Source of the DNA: an uncultured Bacteroidales bacterium | GTDB lineage: Bacteria; Bacteroidota; Bacteroidia; Bacteroidales; Bacteroidaceae | Direction of reading: 5' to 3' | Length of the DNA stretch: 56,755 nt | Assembly: GCA_937916465.1 (NCBI GenBank) | Contig: CALFTK010000024.1 | Location: forward strand, 1-56,755 | Shown here: in pieces, positions 1-6,909 of the stretch | Numbering within the stretch: the first letter of the stretch is position 1 | Layout of the letters: each line of letters begins with the position of its first letter | Translations under genes and position numbers: made by a program | Notes under the pieces: model-generated | Told to the model about the DNA's origin: nothing | Databases searched by the model: none | The model's input: only the letters and a program-made list of their open reading frames with translations

Positions 1-96
1 ACTCTTTACCTATAAATCTATTTATTAATCTGTCCAAACTTTTGGGGTCAGTACAAAATGGATTTTCAGTCTCTTTTATTCTAACAGATTTGAATA

Positions 97-768
97 TTAC
101 TTCTTTTTACTGTCAATGTATTCCTGAATCTGATCTGCAATGGCTGTCATACCTGCCAGTGTAGGATGATTGATGTTCTTTTCAATATCATGCAGTTCAA
201 TGTAATCAACCTTATATTTTTTACAGATTGTTCTGATTGATTCATCTGTTTCGTCCTTCATATCAGAGTTCATAAGAACATAAATCTTCATATCAGGATA
301 CAACTGTTTCAAGTTGTGCAACAGATATGCCATTGCCGGGCGGAAGCTGTAAAGATCTTCCTTTGTCCAGTTTTTGTATTTGTATTCACCCATTGGAGCA
401 GGTACCCAGTCATCGTTTGTACCGCCAAAGATGAACAGGATATCAGGATCGCCAATTTCATTCATTCTGGCTACAAAAGAACGGTCTGAATAGTCCTCTT
501 TATTGTAACCGGAATTACTGATGGTTGAACCTGAATATGAATCATTTTTCTCTAACTGATAGCCGTTTCTATCAATAAACTGCTGCCACCACATCTGGCT
601 CTGTTCACTAACCTTGCACATTGGCATTGGATAGAATGTTGCATAATGATTTGGCATTGTACCACGATAAGTTGAATAAGAATCGCCCATAACTGAAACC
701 TTAAGGCTCTGAGCCATCAATAAACCTCCGCAAAGAAGTGCGAAGCATGAGAATAATACTTTTTTCAT
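97..768 (-). CDS. secreted SGNH/GDSL-family hydrolase
   Basis: A 223-aa protein with an N-terminal signal peptide (charged MKK, hydrophobic core, likely cleavage after the AQ near residue 20). SGNH blocks are visible: GDSYS with nucleophile Ser30, GGTND at 115-119, and the C-terminal His block HPTLAG at 201. Members of the family are esterases, lipases or carbohydrate deacetylases in the periplasm or outside the cell; the substrate cannot be read here. It starts 17 bp after the murF stop on the same strand, so it is probably cotranscribed with murF. Oddity: the residue three before the catalytic His, usually Asp in the DxxH block, reads as Asn198, so the enzyme may rely on a Ser-His dyad or use another acid. 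Family assignment is firm, specificity unknown. Confidence 0.85.
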   Translation of the reverse strand: MKKVLFSCFALLCGGLLMAQSLKVSVMGDSYSTYRGTMPNHYATFYPMPMCKVSEQSQMWWQQFIDRNGYQLEKNDSYSGSTISNSGYNKEDYSDRSFVARMNEIGDPDILFIFGGTNDDWVPAPMGEYKYKNWTKEDLYSFRPAMAYLLHNLKQLYPDMKIYVLMNSDMKDETDESIRTICKKYKVDYIELHDIEKNINHPTLAGMTAIADQIQEYIDSKKK

Positions 769-785
769 ATTAGTTGTAATTAAAG

Positions 786-2090
786 TTATAAATAATCTGT
801 AATCTTTGTCAGTCCTATGCTGTTAGAACCCTTTATAAGCACTGTTTTACCCAACATTGGATTTTGTTTTACATACTCAATCAGTTCCTCTATATTATTA
901 TAAAGGTGGTAAGAGGTTGTTAAATCAGCCTGCGCCTGTGCGAATTCACTACCTACCAAATATACATCGGTAAAGCCATACCCCTTTATTTGATTAAGCG
1001 TGTTGATATGCTCTTCCCTACTCGATTCACCCAGTTCGCGCATATCGCCCAATATCAGTGCTTTACCATCAGCTTTCACCAATGCGAAGTTATCTAATGC
1101 GGCCTTCATGCTGGTAGGATTTGCATTGTATGCATCAACTATCAGTTTATTCTTTTCTGTTACGGTTAGCTGAGAACGGTTGTTCTGTGGCACATATCCG
1201 GCAATAGAAGCGTTTATTTTTTCCACTTCTACTCCAAAATAGAGACCGATGGTGATAGCCGCCAATACATTTTCTATATTGTATGCACCTATCAACTGTG
1301 TCTGAATGGTATGGAATGCGCCATCGGCATTACGCCATTGCATTTTGAGATGCGGTGCACACTCTACGACATAGCCATTTACATACATAGAGGAATCTAC
1401 TCCGTAACGGGTGTTTTCTATGCCGTCTGCTATGTTCAACAGATAACTGTTATTGCCGTTTATAAAGATATGTCCTCCATTACTGCGAATAAAATCGTAT
1501 AGTTCTCCTTTGGTTTTTATTACTCCTTCAAAAGAGCCGAACCCTAAAAGATGTGCTTTGCCTACGTTAGTAATCAATCCGTAGTTTGGCAGACAGATGT
1601 TCACCAATTCTTCTATATCGCCCGGATGGCTGGCTCCCATCTCTATTATTGCATATTCGTGTTCGGGTTTTAGTTGCAGCAGCGTAAGAGGTACACCTAT
1701 TGAATTGTTCAGATTGCCCTTGGTGTAATGTGTATTGTATTTACTGTTCATCACAGTGGCAATCAGTTCTTTTGTAGTGGTTTTGCCGTTTGTCCCTGTT
1801 ATACCTATTACAGGTGTGCCCAATTGTTCTCTGTGGTAACGCGCCAATGCCTGTAGCGTAAGTAACACGTTATCTACAAGAATCAACTGACTGTTTGCAC
1901 TGTCATAATACTCTGCTTCGTCTATTACAGCATAGCTACAGCCTTTTTCCAATGCTTGCAGAGCAAAACTGTTGCCATTGAAACGTTCACCTTTCAACGC
2001 AAAGAATATCAGTCCGTCAGCACAGGTTCTGGTATCGGTTGTTACACCCTTACTGCTCAAAAACAGAGCGTATAGTTTTTCTATCTCCAT
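786..2090 (-). CDS. murF: UDP-N-acetylmuramoyl-tripeptide--D-alanyl-D-alanine ligase MurF
   Basis: A 434-aa cytoplasmic Mur ligase that adds D-Ala-D-Ala to UDP-MurNAc-tripeptide, completing the peptidoglycan precursor. The ATP-binding loop GTNGKTTTKE is at 99-108; the N-terminal substrate domain has the usual DTRTC...FFALKGERFNGN signature and the C-terminal domain has DAYNANPTSM and LILGDMRELG, both typical of MurF. Length is normal. murF lies about 40 kb from the dcw cluster, while murC, D and E are inside it. A TATTTTTG -7 element lies 24-31 bp upstream. The SGNH hydrolase gene follows closely. Confidence 0.96.
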   Translation of the reverse strand: MEIEKLYALFLSSKGVTTDTRTCADGLIFFALKGERFNGNSFALQALEKGCSYAVIDEAEYYDSANSQLILVDNVLLTLQALARYHREQLGTPVIGITGTNGKTTTKELIATVMNSKYNTHYTKGNLNNSIGVPLTLLQLKPEHEYAIIEMGASHPGDIEELVNICLPNYGLITNVGKAHLLGFGSFEGVIKTKGELYDFIRSNGGHIFINGNNSYLLNIADGIENTRYGVDSSMYVNGYVVECAPHLKMQWRNADGAFHTIQTQLIGAYNIENVLAAITIGLYFGVEVEKINASIAGYVPQNNRSQLTVTEKNKLIVDAYNANPTSMKAALDNFALVKADGKALILGDMRELGESSREEHINTLNQIKGYGFTDVYLVGSEFAQAQADLTTSYHLYNNIEELIEYVKQNPMLGKTVLIKGSNSIGLTKITDYL

Positions 2091-2113
2091 TGTCTAATTT
2101 GAATACATCACCA

Positions 2114-2121
2114 CAAAAATA
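2114..2121 (-). promoter_or_regulatory. Bacteroidota -7 element upstream of murF
   Basis: Minus-strand TATTTTTG matches TAnnTTTG and lies 24 bp before the murF start codon. No convincing -33 element was picked out. Confidence 0.5.
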
Positions 2122-2184
2122 GTGAAACCCATTTGCAGAACAAAACATCTTTTCTGTTTTTCGTAGTTATAGCGAAAAGTTTAT

Positions 2185-2210
2185 AGTGGAACTTCAGGAC
2201 GTAGCTGTTT
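2185..2210. repeat. outer inverted repeat, left copy
   Basis: The 25 bases from 2185 match the reverse complement of 3819-3843 at 23 of 25 positions (core ggacgtagctgtt). With the inner pair at 2459-2482 / 3662-3685 this brackets the lipoprotein gene between them. Confidence 0.75.
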
Positions 2211-2220
2211 GTGGGGTATT

Positions 2221-2392
2221 GTGGTAGCATAAGTTTGTTTAGGGATTTGGATTTGGACAGCAATCCACCGGCGGTCCTCCCCACCTACGTGGGTCCCCTC
2301 CCTTTTCGGGAGCCAATGCCGCCTTGTGTCTTCTGTCCCAAATCCAAATTGTGCAGTTTTCAGGTGGCTATGCCAACAAACTTATCTACCAC
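2221..2392. repeat. foldback element with nested hairpins
   Basis: The outer arms gtggtag(c)ataagtttgtt (2221-2239) and 2375-2392 are inverted copies with one inserted base. The inner arms at 2244-2260 and 2333-2350 are inverted copies centred on atttggatttgg. The middle holds two more hairpins, cccac/gtggg near 2280-2293 and ctccc/gggag near 2298-2312, and a ggcgg/ccgcc pair. Nothing here reads as a credible gene. It looks like a MITE-like or REP-like palindromic unit, or a highly structured RNA. Confidence 0.7.
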
Positions 2393-2458
2393 TATAATAG
2401 ATGAGTAGGGCAAATTCACGCCTCACAAACACACCCTATTACTCCACTCAGGTTATTT

Positions 2459-2482
2459 GATAGTCCCTATGCTTCCACTACT
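2459..2482. repeat. inner 24-bp inverted repeat, left copy
   Basis: The 24 bases here are an exact reverse complement of 3662-3685 (core tagtccctatgcttcc). The pair flanks the lipoprotein gene. Confidence 0.85.
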
Positions 2483-2682
2483 AGCTCATGCATTTCTGGA
2501 CCGCACATACTTGCAATGTTAGTAACATTGTCACTTTACCGTTTACACTTTACATTTTAGACAGAAATCCCACCTACAAGCATATGTAGATGGGTTTCTA
2601 TATGTAAAGTGCCCAAAAGCAGCAGAGTTTACATTAGCATTTTGAGTCAACTTTTTCAGGAAAATACAATAAAGTCTTACTA

Positions 2683-3459
2683 TTATAAATCTTCTCCTTT
2701 AGCTTCGTTATAAAGGTTGTCATAGTACATTGCTATATAAAAGCCTTCTTCATCTTCACAAATGGTAAACCATACCATTCTGTTTCTATATTGGTCAATA
2801 ACATAATCAAATGATAAGTCTGACATATGCTCCTGAAATTCTGTTTCAGTCATGTTTGATATCTCTTCTTCAGTGAACTTTTCACGCATTTGTTCTAAAA
2901 CTTCCAATTGAGCAGTTTGTATATCAAGTTCCTGCTGTGTTGTTTGGTAAAATACAGCAGAATATTGTTTATTTTTATTGTTTATACCTTCATGTATATT
3001 TTCTGCCATTGGTATAGTTTGATCGCCATCAAATGATATGTATCTTTCATTGTTTTCAAATTGTTCGCAGAGTCTATTGAATCTAATCATAGCGTTTACT
3101 TGATTGGTTTTTGCTTTATCTACAATAGCAATTCTCCAAACTTTATTTTTATTCGTAACAACACTTACAGTAACATTTGTACCATTAAACTCACCTTCTA
3201 AAACATCCCGTGTATATGGAACTAAATCAAAACCTTTATCCATTAAGTCCCATACTAATGAAGTCTTTGAACCATCAACAGGTATTCCCATGAATTGGGT
3301 TACAATTGGTTTTGATTTTTTAATAACATTATTTCTTTTCTGCCTGATGGTTGTAGCATTAGCATTATTCACGACAGAATTAAAAGATCTTTGAGATAAT
3401 AGCTCGTTGCAATTGCAAAACAAAAGTATTGCTATAATTAAAAAAATTCTGATACGCAT
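2683..3459 (-). CDS. hypothetical exported lipoprotein-like protein
   Basis: No family recognised. I place the start at the internal Met (3459) because the reading from there begins MRIRIFLIIAILLFCNC, a signal peptide with a possible lipobox (LLFC); the 23 residues upstream of it are Cys/Phe-rich and unlike an export signal. The mature part (about 235 aa) is polar, with a mid-region reading FMGIPVDGSKTSLVWDLMDKG and a central Gln/Glu-rich helix near TQQELDIQTAQLEVLEQMRE. The gene is alone, bracketed by two nested inverted repeats and intergenic stretches of more than 400 bp, which suggests acquisition as a cassette. Function unknown. Confidence 0.65.
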   Translation of the reverse strand: MRIRIFLIIAILLFCNCNELLSQRSFNSVVNNANATTIRQKRNNVIKKSKPIVTQFMGIPVDGSKTSLVWDLMDKGFDLVPYTRDVLEGEFNGTNVTVSVVTNKNKVWRIAIVDKAKTNQVNAMIRFNRLCEQFENNERYISFDGDQTIPMAENIHEGINNKNKQYSAVFYQTTQQELDIQTAQLEVLEQMREKFTEEEISNMTETEFQEHMSDLSFDYVIDQYRNRMVWFTICEDEEGFYIAMYYDNLYNEAKGEDL

Positions 3460-3661
3460 AAATTTTGTATTTGTTTTGCAAATGTAATGAAAGCAGCGAA
3501 GAGAAAAAAAATAAATTTGGTTTTTCATTCAACATCTTACCATAAATCCTTTGTAGCAAATTCCATACGCGCTATAGGAAACCACTATCTTGCTCAAAAA
3601 CAAGAAAACTCAATTCTTCTCACATAAACAAACAATGTAAGTTTACACTTTGCACATAGTG

Positions 3662-3685
3662 AGTAGTGGAAGCATAGGGACTATC
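3662..3685. repeat. inner 24-bp inverted repeat, right copy
   Basis: Exact reverse complement of 2459-2482. Confidence 0.85.
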
Positions 3686-3818
3686 TGTGAGGAGCAGAAT
3701 AGCGTAGTGAGGTGAAGACCGTTAAAAAACACAGCATGTTTGAGGAACGTTAGACAGCGAATGCTGGCTAAAAGTCCGAGTTCTGTGTTTTAGGGATGAA
3801 CTGAACGAAGCAGCTACG

Positions 3819-3843
3819 AACAGCTACGTCCCGAAGCTCCACT
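3819..3843. repeat. outer inverted repeat, right copy
   Basis: Reverse complement matches 2185-2209 at 23 of 25 bases. Confidence 0.75.
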
Positions 3844-3885
3844 ACTCACATAGGCAGGGTGGCGGAGAATTTACATTAGTTGTAA

Positions 3886-4378
3886 TCAGAAAATCTTGGG
3901 TGATTTATAAGAAGAAGTTCTATACCAGTCTGTTTCATGTTTGTATCGCGCAATGGCTATAGATGGGCTTATACCGCATCGTTCTGCTTCTGTTGCTATT
4001 GTTTTAACAATCTGATGTGGAGACAAACTGGTACATCCCACTTTTAGAATACTAGCCCAGATTTCATCCGGAATCAGCATCTGTCTTGCAAAATCATTCG
4101 CTTCTTTTTCTCGTGGATCATTAGAATATTCTGTACCTTCAATAGAAATAAAAGCTTTACTTTCTTCGGAAAGATGATGTTCTATATGGTATAACTCATA
4201 GAGAATATCGAAAGCCAATTTATCCATATCATTATAACGATATGTTACTGTGATTACCGGCATATTTCCTGAAATAGTAGAATATGCATCAATAGGAGTT
4301 TTATCTAACTTTTCTACCTTGATATATGCTATACCATATTCATTTAAACATTGTTCAATTGCAGCTATAGAGGATGGT
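3886..4378 (-). pseudogene. ImmA/IrrE-like (DUF955) metallopeptidase remnant
   Basis: The intact-looking reading frame from 4263 encodes 125 aa with the second half of an ImmA/IrrE domain: DILYELYHIEHH followed by NDPREKEANDFARQMLIP. The same frame continues upstream without a Met to about 4396, where a TAG precedes it, and that extension reads like the normal domain start (IEQCLNEYGIAYIKVEKLDK). The 5' end, often carrying an HTH domain in this family, is therefore missing. The zinc motif HExxH reads YELYH, so the first metal ligand is lost. Both facts suggest a decayed protease gene. Translation from Met 4263 is possible but would give a partial fold. It follows the HTH gene at 4391 on the same strand. 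Confidence 0.65.
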
Positions 4379-4390
4379 GACAGATGGGTA

Positions 4391-4705
4391 TTAATATGCT
4401 TCTGCTAACTCTGGAAATAATGAGAGTTCTAATGCAGATTCTATCTTACACAATGTTTCGATTGATAGATTTTCTCTGCCTTTTAATATTTTTGATACGT
4501 ATTGTTGGGAGCACCCCATTCTCTCTGCCAATGATTTTTGTGTAAGATTTAACTCCTCCATTCTATCAAGCATCATCATAGCAATATGTTGAGAATAGCG
4601 CAACCAACTTTTATTGGTTGTTCTAAATTCCGTTTCTTCTCTCCATTTAGAAGGAGTTGAAGATCTATGCTCGCCCAGTTTCTTTATAATCTTATTCATA
4701 TTCAC
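4391..4705 (-). CDS. XRE-family HTH protein, probable antitoxin of module A
   Basis: A 104-aa protein with a C-terminal helix-turn-helix: NLTQKSLAERMGCSQQYVSK is the classic HTH_3 pattern, followed by ENLSIETLCKIESALELSL. The first 40 residues are charged and could contact a partner protein. It starts 16 bp after the stop of the upstream toxin-like gene, so the order is toxin then HTH, as in higBA and in the module at 5815-6554. The inferred role is binding and neutralising the upstream product and repressing the operon. The HTH assignment is firm; the antitoxin role is inferred from arrangement. Confidence 0.75.
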   Translation of the reverse strand: MNMNKIIKKLGEHRSSTPSKWREETEFRTTNKSWLRYSQHIAMMMLDRMEELNLTQKSLAERMGCSQQYVSKILKGRENLSIETLCKIESALELSLFPELAEAY

Positions 4706-4721
4706 CCCTTTCGTATAACAT

Positions 4722-5270
4722 TTACAACATATTCATATATTCCACAAAACTATCATCATCAATGATATTTTCACTTAGAAGAAACTTACGAACCTGTTCT
4801 AACTTAACAAGTTCTTGGCGAGTATGTTCGCGTTCTTCCATCTTTAATGTCAATTTTATGGCTCCACCAGTAATTACATACACGCCTTCTGAAAGTCTAA
4901 TAGCGTATATGCGAAGCCATGATGAATGACGTTTTATTCTTTTTAATTTTGCCTTCTCTTTTCCCAGAAAGATACCTTTAGTTCTGTAGTTCTCTAATGG
5001 GCGAAAGAGTTCATCTAAATTAGCACTTGGAGAAATATCCATAATAATGCCTTGCAACTTATCACTATCTTCAATAGTATCTTCAATAGCTTGATTAACA
5101 TCCGTAATTTTGAAATACGAAGTTAAATCTCGCCAATTAGCTTTGAAGAAAGAACGTAACCACATTACATCACTCCATTGATCAAACAATGTGTATAAAG
5201 CGTTATCATTTTCTCCTTCGTAACGGACAGCCCAAAGCCTTCCATCTTCAGTAATTTCATCAAATGTCAT
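4722..5270 (-). CDS. putative RelE/HigB-like toxin of module A
   Basis: About 182 aa from the Met at 5270; an upstream Met at 5324 would add 18 residues. I prefer 5270 because a TACATTTG -7 element lies inside that extension, although a second -7 element upstream leaves both starts possible. The C-terminal half has SSWLRIYAIRLSEGVYVITG then GAIKLT and a charged helix (EREHTRQELVKLEQVRKFL). This resembles the end of RelE-superfamily toxins, where a strand pair with basic residues precedes a final helix. The N-terminal half is not recognised. The paralogue at 5815 shares FRP, LRxYxxRLS and a G-x-IK turn. An mRNA-interfering role is inference from fold-like features and pairing with the HTH gene. 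Confidence 0.55.
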   Translation of the reverse strand: MTFDEITEDGRLWAVRYEGENDNALYTLFDQWSDVMWLRSFFKANWRDLTSYFKITDVNQAIEDTIEDSDKLQGIIMDISPSANLDELFRPLENYRTKGIFLGKEKAKLKRIKRHSSWLRIYAIRLSEGVYVITGGAIKLTLKMEEREHTRQELVKLEQVRKFLLSENIIDDDSFVEYMNML

Positions 5271-5308
5271 AATCCATGGTTTTTGCTGCAAATCTAGCAA
5301 TATTTTCA

Positions 5309-5316
5309 CAAATGTA
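5309..5316 (-). promoter_or_regulatory. -7 element, proximal promoter of module A
   Basis: Minus-strand TACATTTG matches the Bacteroidota -7 consensus and gives a leader of roughly 30 nt to a start at 5270. It argues against the longer start at 5324. Confidence 0.45.
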
Positions 5317-5345
5317 CAACTCATAGGTTGTTTTATTCACAAGCA

Positions 5346-5353
5346 CAAAGATA
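5346..5353 (-). promoter_or_regulatory. -7 element, distal promoter of module A
   Basis: Minus-strand TATCTTTG, a second consensus match. If used, it would leave about 15 nt before a start at 5324. Confidence 0.4.
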
Positions 5354-5364
5354 AATCACATAGA

Positions 5365-5396
5365 TGAATTCAACTTACAATTGCAACTTGAATTCA
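5365..5396. promoter_or_regulatory. possible operator: 9-bp inverted repeat upstream of module A
   Basis: TGAATTCAA (5365-5373) and TTGAATTCA (5388-5396) are perfect inverted copies 14 bp apart, just upstream of the distal -7 element. This placement suits autoregulation by the HTH protein but is unproven. Confidence 0.35.
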
Positions 5397-5404
5397 GTTT
5401 AGTT

Positions 5405-5482
5405 AATAATTGGCTCGAATTCTCGTTTGGTGTGAGATAACCAAGTCTCTGTCTGGGTTGTTGAGCCCACTTACAATGCGCA
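5405..5482 (-). pseudogene. IS30-like transposase C-terminal remnant, left copy
   Basis: On the minus strand one frame reads QQPRQRLGYLTPNE, the conserved tail of IS30-type (or IS3-type) DDE transposases, for about 20 codons only. No other part of a transposase is visible. A second copy lies at 6560-6634. Confidence 0.55.
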
Positions 5483-5497
5483 AAACGAAATAAGTAG
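5418..5497. repeat. 80-bp direct repeat, left copy
   Basis: Matches 6570-6649 with about 7 mismatches over 80 bases. It covers the transposase tail remnant. Confidence 0.8.
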
Positions 5498-5562
5498 GCA
5501 TATTTACGACATTAAAAATGGAATAAGTAGGTAAAAATGTTGCTAAAAATATGGAATAAGTT

Positions 5563-5660
5563 GATTTTCTTGTTGATGACCACGATAACTACCTGAATTG
5601 GAAACCATCTAATTTAACGTGAGTTCGACGAATTCAAGTTATTATACGACTTTTGCTAAT
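5563..5660 (+). pseudogene. collapsed remnant of an ATPase C-terminus (left copy of direct repeat)
   Basis: 5563-5588 matches 6649-6674 and 5589-5660 matches 6886-6957 (4 mismatches in 72). The 211 bp between these parts in the right copy are deleted here. The frame reads VDFLVDD then jumps to LPELETI-like sequence, so it is a deletion relic of the gene better preserved at 6649-6909. Confidence 0.65.
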
Positions 5661-5779
5661 CCTATTGTTTAACCTTAAAAAACGATAAAAAATCACCAAA
5701 ATATTGACTACTCATAGATTGTATTTATTGAATGTGCAAAAACAACCCAACATTTCACTTATAAGTAAAATAATTGTTG

Positions 5780-5787
5780 TATCTTTG
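5780..5787 (+). promoter_or_regulatory. -7 element of module B
   Basis: TATCTTTG, 27 bp before the ATG at 5815. It lies inside the longer open frame that begins at 5704, so it supports 5815 as the start. Confidence 0.6.
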
Positions 5788-5814
5788 CGAGAAATATTAT
5801 TAATAATAAAATCT

Positions 5815-6285
5815 ATGAGTGAAACAGAATTACTTTTAGTAAGCAAGAGTGAGGGTTGTACTATATATACAATCCAGTTCCTTTCGAAAAGCGAAAGTGA
5901 GTTTGAGAATTTTTATAATAGATTTAAAAGCGATGCAGAGTACAATCCCGATTTAATGAGGATTGTGGCTTTTATCAACAAGATTGCAGATATAGGAGCT
6001 ATGGAACGTTTTTTTCGTCCTGAAGGCAAAATTAATGATAGAGTGTGTGCATTACCTGTAATACAATCAAAATTACGTCTTTATTGTTTAAGACTATCTG
6101 ATAGGATTTTAGTATTAGGCAATGGAGGTATAAAAAAGTCTCGGTCTTATAATGAAGACGAAGAGTTAAATGGATATGTACTTACTTTACAGAAGTTTGA
6201 AAGATTAGTAAGAGAAGGAGAAAAGAATGGTACTATATTGATTACTACAAATACAATTGAGACAGATGAAAACTTTAACATATGA
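5815..6285 (+). CDS. putative RelE/HigB-like toxin of module B
   Basis: A 156-aa protein from ATG 5815, chosen because the -7 element sits at 5780-5787. The N-terminal half (CTIYTIQFLSKSESEFENF, then DLMRIVAFINKIADIGAMERFFRPEGK) is followed by SKLRLYCLRLSDRILVLGNG, GIKKSR and a final helix. The series FRP...LRxYxxRLS...GxIK is shared with the module A toxin, so the two are probably distant paralogues. Phage-derived RelE-like (HigB/Gp49) toxins have a comparable order of a strand pair, a basic turn and a closing helix, but the match is by eye. The stop overlaps the start of the HTH gene at 6282 by 4 bp, indicating translational coupling. Confidence 0.6.
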   Translation: MSETELLLVSKSEGCTIYTIQFLSKSESEFENFYNRFKSDAEYNPDLMRIVAFINKIADIGAMERFFRPEGKINDRVCALPVIQSKLRLYCLRLSDRILVLGNGGIKKSRSYNEDEELNGYVLTLQKFERLVREGEKNGTILITTNTIETDENFNI

Positions 6286-6554
6286 AGAGTATAGATAAAC
6301 AGTTTAAGCAAATGGTAGAAGATGTGCCTTCGTCAGTAAAGATTGAGGTAGATTTATCTTTTGCTATTGCTGATAGAATAAATTCTTTAATGACTAAAAA
6401 GGGATTGACGAAGAAAGAATTTGCCCTTTCATTAGGTAAAAAGCCTAGCGAAGTGACCAAGTGGTTAAGTGGTCAGCACAATTTCACTATCAGAACATTG
6501 GCACTGCTTACCAACTTCTTCAAGGAAGATATAATTATTGTAAGAAATACCTAA
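6282..6554 (+). CDS. XRE-family HTH protein, probable antitoxin of module B
   Basis: A 90-aa protein, mostly one helix-turn-helix: GLTKKEFALSLGKKPSEVTK, then WLSGQHNFTIRTLALLTNFF. The start overlaps the toxin-like stop (ATGA), typical of paired toxin-antitoxin genes. The likely role is neutralising the 156-aa protein and repressing the promoter at 5780. It is not a close copy of the module A HTH protein (104 aa, longer N-terminal arm). Confidence 0.78.
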   Translation: MKSIDKQFKQMVEDVPSSVKIEVDLSFAIADRINSLMTKKGLTKKEFALSLGKKPSEVTKWLSGQHNFTIRTLALLTNFFKEDIIIVRNT

Positions 6555-6559
6555 ATCCA

Positions 6560-6634
6560 GGTGGATTCAAATTCTCGCTTGGTGTGAGATAACCAAGTCT
6601 CATTCTGGGTTGTTGAACCAACTTACAAGGCGCA
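6560..6634 (-). pseudogene. IS30-like transposase C-terminal remnant, right copy
   Basis: The minus-strand frame reads QQPRMRLGYLTPSE, the same transposase tail as at 5405-5482, with no upstream catalytic region. Confidence 0.55.
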
Positions 6635-6649
6635 AAACGGAATAAGTAG
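6570..6649. repeat. 80-bp direct repeat, right copy
   Basis: About 91% identical to 5418-5497 and in the same orientation. Module B lies between the two copies. Confidence 0.8.
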
Positions 6650-6909
6650 ATTTTCTTGTGGACGACCTCGATAATTTGACAGTGCTTCCCATAGAGATAA
6701 AATCAGGAAAAGACTATACAGATCATAGTGCACTTACCAAATTCCTTAAAACACCAGATTACGGAATCAATTATGCAATCGTCCTTTCTAATGAACGGGA
6801 AATTTTCAGGAAGAATGGAGTCACTTACCTTCCTATATATTATAGTATGTTTCTCCATAGCGAGCATCGCGAAGTACCTGTAATACTACCAGAATTGGAA
6901 ACCATCTAA
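6649..6909 (+). pseudogene. C-terminal fragment of an AAA+ ATPase (DUF4143 type)
   Basis: An 83-codon frame opens at GTG 6658, preceded in frame by VDFL and a TAA at 6643. It reads LTVLPIEIKSGKDYTDHSAL then YAIVLSN and ends LPELETI. The IEIKSGKDYTxHSAL block is characteristic of the C-terminal nuclease-like part of Bacteroidota AAA ATPases with a DUF4143 domain. The P-loop domain and most of the protein are absent, so this is a gene tail, not a functional small protein. 6886-6957 repeats at 5589-5660. Confidence 0.7.

Larger units (their letters stand above)
2091..2682. other. 592-bp intergenic region between murF and a lipoprotein gene
   Basis: Holds the murF promoter, the outer inverted repeat, the foldback element and the inner inverted repeat. 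From about 2490 to 2682 only low-complexity AT-rich sequence with a small hairpin (cccacctac...gtagatggg, about 2570-2595) was seen. No gene is supported. Confidence 0.7.
3460..3885. other. intergenic region with inverted repeats and a hairpin
   Basis: Contains the right-hand copies of both inverted repeats. Between them an aaaacacag / ctgtgtttt stem (3726-3734 / 3783-3791) competes with a cagcat / atgctg stem (3732-3737 / 3761-3766). No protein-coding frame is credible. Confidence 0.6.
5325..5814. other. divergent intergenic region between modules A and B
   Basis: Contains the promoters of both modules, a 9-bp inverted repeat, a transposase tail remnant, three copies of a gRaataagt(a/t)g motif (about 5487-5497, 5520-5530, 5554-5563), and a shrunken ATPase tail remnant at 5563-5660. 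Confidence 0.65.

Noticed and set aside
2211..2408. 65-codon open frame on the plus strand
   Set aside because: It lies almost wholly inside the foldback element, and the stems constrain its sequence. There is no family likeness or promoter.
5704..5814. Longer start for the module B toxin-like gene
   Set aside because: The stretch contains the -7 element TATCTTTG, so transcripts should begin after it; ATG 5815 is the better start.
6658..6909. Intact 83-aa gene starting at GTG
   Set aside because: The reading is only the C-terminus of a large ATPase; an upstream stop and the lack of a P-loop show it is a remnant.
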